This document shows, in pieces, positions 6,449-8,160 of a stretch of DNA of 8,160 nt. A program made the position numbers and the translations under genes. The notes under the pieces are model-generated. The model was given only the letters and a program-made list of their open reading frames with translations. It had not been told where the DNA came from and searched no databases. The stretch lies in NCBI GenBank assembly GCA_964485635.1, contig CAZAJS010000058.1, forward strand, positions 1 to 8,160, in the 5' to 3' direction. The stretch is from CAZAJS01 sp964485635. GTDB taxonomy: Bacteria; Pseudomonadota; Gammaproteobacteria; Francisellales; Francisellaceae. Position 1 is the stretch's first letter; each line of letters begins with the position of its first letter.

Positions 6449-7377
6449 GATGTTAACCACTTTTTCAATTCAACTAATGCAGACTGATCAAACCTCAAAG
6501 ACTCTGTTTTCCCTGATGCAAATTTAATCGACACACTATTTTGGTCTACAGGTGTGATTTCAGTCACATGATGGCTCTTTGAGACATTAAAATCATGACC
6601 GGGAATTGCCTGCATTTTCTTTAACCAATGCTCTTTAGCCCTTAATACTGCTTGTCGATAAGAACCCGTTACTTTTTCTTGTTCTAATTTTTTTAAAAAA
6701 TCATTCGCGCCTTGAGGGCAATCATTTTCAAATTTTTTCAATTCATATAATGTTCTGACATCTTGAATCTGATGCTGTTGACTCGCTTGTCGAACAGCTT
6801 CAGATGCACCGTGAATACTTAATCGCATTGATACCCAACTTGGTTGTCTTCCAATTGCCTGAGCAACGGATTTTTTATCCATTTTTTGCTGCTGAATTAA
6901 CTGAACCAATGCGTCGGCTTCTTCAAACGGCGAGACATTCTGACGTTGGTCATTCTCTAATAACTGTAAAATTAAAATATCAGCATCTTGTGAGGCACGC
7001 ACAATACAAGGGATTGTCTCTAATCCAATTTGACGGGCCGCCCGGTAACGACGCTCACCGACAATAATATGATGTAAATTATCCGTTTGCAGTGGGGTAA
7101 CAATAATTGGCTGCAATAACCCATGCTGAGCAATACTATTGGCTAATGCATCAATATCATGAAATGTTTTACGCGGTTGGTTAACATCCGGCGTGATTCG
7201 ACTTAATGCAATGGAGGTCAGCTGATCATTTTTAGCAGCTTCTTCTTGCATTTGTTGAACTTTCATCGCTAATAATTGACTTTTTTTATCATGATTGACT
7301 TGATCAGCCGTTTGTCCACCAAGCTCATGCAAGCGCTTTCGTCCTAATAATGTATTTTTATTATTTTTAGACGCCAT
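6445..7377 (-). CDS. parB: ParB/Spo0J/KorB-family partition protein
   Basis: A 310-residue DNA-binding CTPase clamp that loads at parS-like sites and works with ParA in DNA segregation. Order of parts: a basic, Gln-rich N-terminal tail (1-55) that probably contacts ParA; the ParB/Srx domain with the QPRKTF box (67-72); GERRYRAA (107-114), the CTP-contacting box II; ENDQRQNVSPFEEA (141-154), box III; a helix-turn-helix near 167-188 (SVAQAIGRQPSWVS); and a C-terminal domain from ~250 for dimerisation. All key boxes are intact. AAAGGAG (7385-7391) lies 7 nt before the ATG, and the start overlaps the parA stop by one base (TAATG). It can also be expected to act as a repressor of its own operon, as KorB-type proteins do (inference). 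Confidence 0.95.
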   Translation of the reverse strand: MASKNNKNTLLGRKRLHELGGQTADQVNHDKKSQLLAMKVQQMQEEAAKNDQLTSIALSRITPDVNQPRKTFHDIDALANSIAQHGLLQPIIVTPLQTDNLHHIIVGERRYRAARQIGLETIPCIVRASQDADILILQLLENDQRQNVSPFEEADALVQLIQQQKMDKKSVAQAIGRQPSWVSMRLSIHGASEAVRQASQQHQIQDVRTLYELKKFENDCPQGANDFLKKLEQEKVTGSYRQAVLRAKEHWLKKMQAIPGHDFNVSKSHHVTEITPVDQNSVSIKFASGKTESLRFDQSALVELKKWLTS

Positions 7378-8006
7378 TATTGAACTCCTTTAAGAAATGA
7401 AATCAATGAATCCACAACGTTTCTAACCGCTAAATGAGGTGTACTCATTGGGGCATATTGGCCAATATATTGCCCAATATTCTCAGCTTCTACAAATTTA
7501 ATACTTTGCGGAATACTCACATGGCATGTTGGCCCCTCTTGTTCTAAAGCTTCCATTAAATGAGTCGACATGTTGACATTTTTTACCACACGATTAGCAA
7601 CAAAGAAAAAGGGCCGATCTGCAGTAATCGCTAAGTCCTTTGCTTCAAGCAAACCTGATAAATCCATGCCACTTGGTGCGGCAGGAATTAAGACCATATC
7701 TGCTAATAAAGCGGCTTTTAAAGCAGCTGTTTGAAAATTTGGGGGCGTATCAATGATGATATATGCTGCCTGCGTTTTAATCGTATCTAACACTTGTCTG
7801 ATTTTTTTATCATCCGCCTTTAAAACCCATTGCTGGTCCGGATCATATTTATTAGCCCAAGACCAAGCATCTGGTTTATCTTGGTCCATATCAATTAATA
7901 AAACCGTATGCCCCTTTTCTCTTAAACCTCCGGCAAGATTCATAGCCGTTGTTGTTTTTCCTGAACCACCTTTTTGCTGTAGTAATGCAATTACTTGTGC
8001 TATCAT
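7377..8006 (-). CDS. parA: ParA-family partition ATPase (short, ParF/Soj-like)
   Basis: A 209-residue deviant-Walker ATPase that forms the moving gradient or filament for DNA partition. The Walker A' motif is QQKGGSGKTT with the signature Lys12 and catalytic Lys17; Walker A'' is LLIDMDQD (36-43); Walker B is YIIIDTPP with D86. There is no N-terminal helix-turn-helix, so unlike long plasmid (type Ia) ParA it should not repress its own promoter. The length is close to plasmid ParF (206 residues) and shorter than chromosomal Soj (~250), yet its partner is a full-size ParB instead of a small ParG. It is the first gene of the operon. The ATG at 8006 has only a weak Shine-Dalgarno, so the start is slightly less certain. 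Confidence 0.94.
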   Translation of the reverse strand: MIAQVIALLQQKGGSGKTTTAMNLAGGLREKGHTVLLIDMDQDKPDAWSWANKYDPDQQWVLKADDKKIRQVLDTIKTQAAYIIIDTPPNFQTAALKAALLADMVLIPAAPSGMDLSGLLEAKDLAITADRPFFFVANRVVKNVNMSTHLMEALEQEGPTCHVSIPQSIKFVEAENIGQYIGQYAPMSTPHLAVRNVVDSLISFLKGVQ

Positions 8007-8034
8007 ATTGGATCACTTTGACTCTTTAACCATT

Positions 8035-8049
8035 TAATAGTCACTATTA
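8035..8049. promoter_or_regulatory. 15-bp perfect palindrome, candidate operator of the par operon
   Basis: TAATAGTCACTATTA has two 7-bp arms around one central base. It covers four bases of the -10 box and the expected transcription start, the usual place for a repressor site. ParB is the obvious candidate binder because ParA has no DNA-binding domain (inference). No close match to the Spo0J parS consensus or to the KorB operator is seen here. Confidence 0.5.
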
Positions 8050-8074
8050 TAACGTACATCTGCATTATTGAATA
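8046..8074 (-). promoter_or_regulatory. Candidate promoter of the parA-parB-amidotransferase-GDSL operon
   Basis: On the minus strand a perfect TATAAT (+ strand 8046-8051) is preceded by a 17-nt spacer and a weak -35, TATTCA (8069-8074, 3 of 6 matches). Transcription would begin near 8038, giving a leader of about 30 nt before parA. Its right position and the overlap with a palindrome support it; the poor -35 suggests an activator or a weak promoter. Confidence 0.55.
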
Positions 8075-8079
8075 TCGGA

Positions 8080-8098
8080 TTTTATCAAACTTTTATCA
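8080..8098 (+). repeat. Direct repeat TTTTATCA, two copies 11 bp apart
   Basis: TTTTATCA occurs at 8080-8087 and again at 8091-8098. The 11-bp period is about one DNA turn, so both copies would face the same side of the helix, as in small iteron-type or regulator binding sites. Two copies in AT-rich DNA is limited evidence. Confidence 0.35.
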
Positions 8099-8121
8099 TC
8101 TAAATCTGACGAAAAATTTGA

Positions 8122-8136
8122 TTGATTGCTAATCAA
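8122..8136. repeat. Second 15-bp palindrome upstream of parA
   Basis: TTGATTGCTAATCAA has perfect 6-bp arms around GCT. It lies ~115 bp upstream of the parA start, outside the core promoter. It could be a regulator site or part of a partition site; the sequence is unlike the palindrome at 8035-8049. Confidence 0.35.
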
Positions 8137-8160
8137 CTTTAACCTCAATAACAAGAAATT

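Noticed and set aside
7753..8037. Plus-strand open frame opposite parA
   Set aside because: It is the complement of the conserved ParA ATPase motifs and extends into the par promoter; no support as a gene.
1..8160. CRISPR array, tRNA, rRNA, insertion sequence ends or transposase
   Set aside because: No regularly spaced repeats, cloverleaf, rRNA sequence, transposase-like protein or terminal inverted repeats were seen, including at the edges of the 2120-4843 block.

Overview
The window looks like an AT-rich gammaproteobacterial chromosome. RlmE is recognisable, and the MFS tail and general codon style recall intracellular or aquatic lineages such as Thiotrichales or Legionellales. That placement is a guess, because no rRNA or clear marker gene is present. 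Three blocks can be separated.

Block 1 (1-2077, + strand): the C-terminal end of an MFS transporter that runs in from the left, then rlmE (23S rRNA U2552 2'-O-methyltransferase) and an AI-2E-family membrane protein. The genes are separated by only 17 and 26 bp, so they are probably co-transcribed.

Block 2 (2120-4843): a very AT-rich stretch in visible decay. On the minus strand it holds, in transcription order, a clavaminate-synthase/VioC-like Fe(II)/2-oxoglutarate amino-acid hydroxylase split into two frames with an internal segment missing, an apparently intact AEC-type (auxin efflux carrier) transporter, and a DIM6/NTAB flavin-reductase-like gene whose first ~30 residues lie in another frame after an apparent 8-nt deletion. 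At its right edge lies a short + strand remnant that resembles the C-terminus of a thioredoxin-like [2Fe-2S] ferredoxin. The block looks like a former amino-acid hydroxylation/export cassette that is losing its enzymes but keeping its transporter.

Block 3 (4849-8160, minus strand): a tight four-gene operon, parA - parB - class I glutamine amidotransferase - SGNH/GDSL esterase, with junctions of 1 nt overlap, 4 nt overlap and a 10 nt gap. It is preceded by a promoter whose -10 box overlaps a perfect 15-bp palindrome. Further upstream are an 11-bp-spaced direct repeat and a second 15-bp palindrome, together a plausible control or partition-site region. The GDSL gene carries a run of nine G residues exactly in its catalytic GGGN block, where a gain or loss of one base would truncate the enzyme. 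It is therefore a candidate phase-variable gene. The most noteworthy points are this G9 tract, the two metabolic genes physically coupled to a partition operon, and the decaying oxygenase-AEC-flavin reductase cassette.
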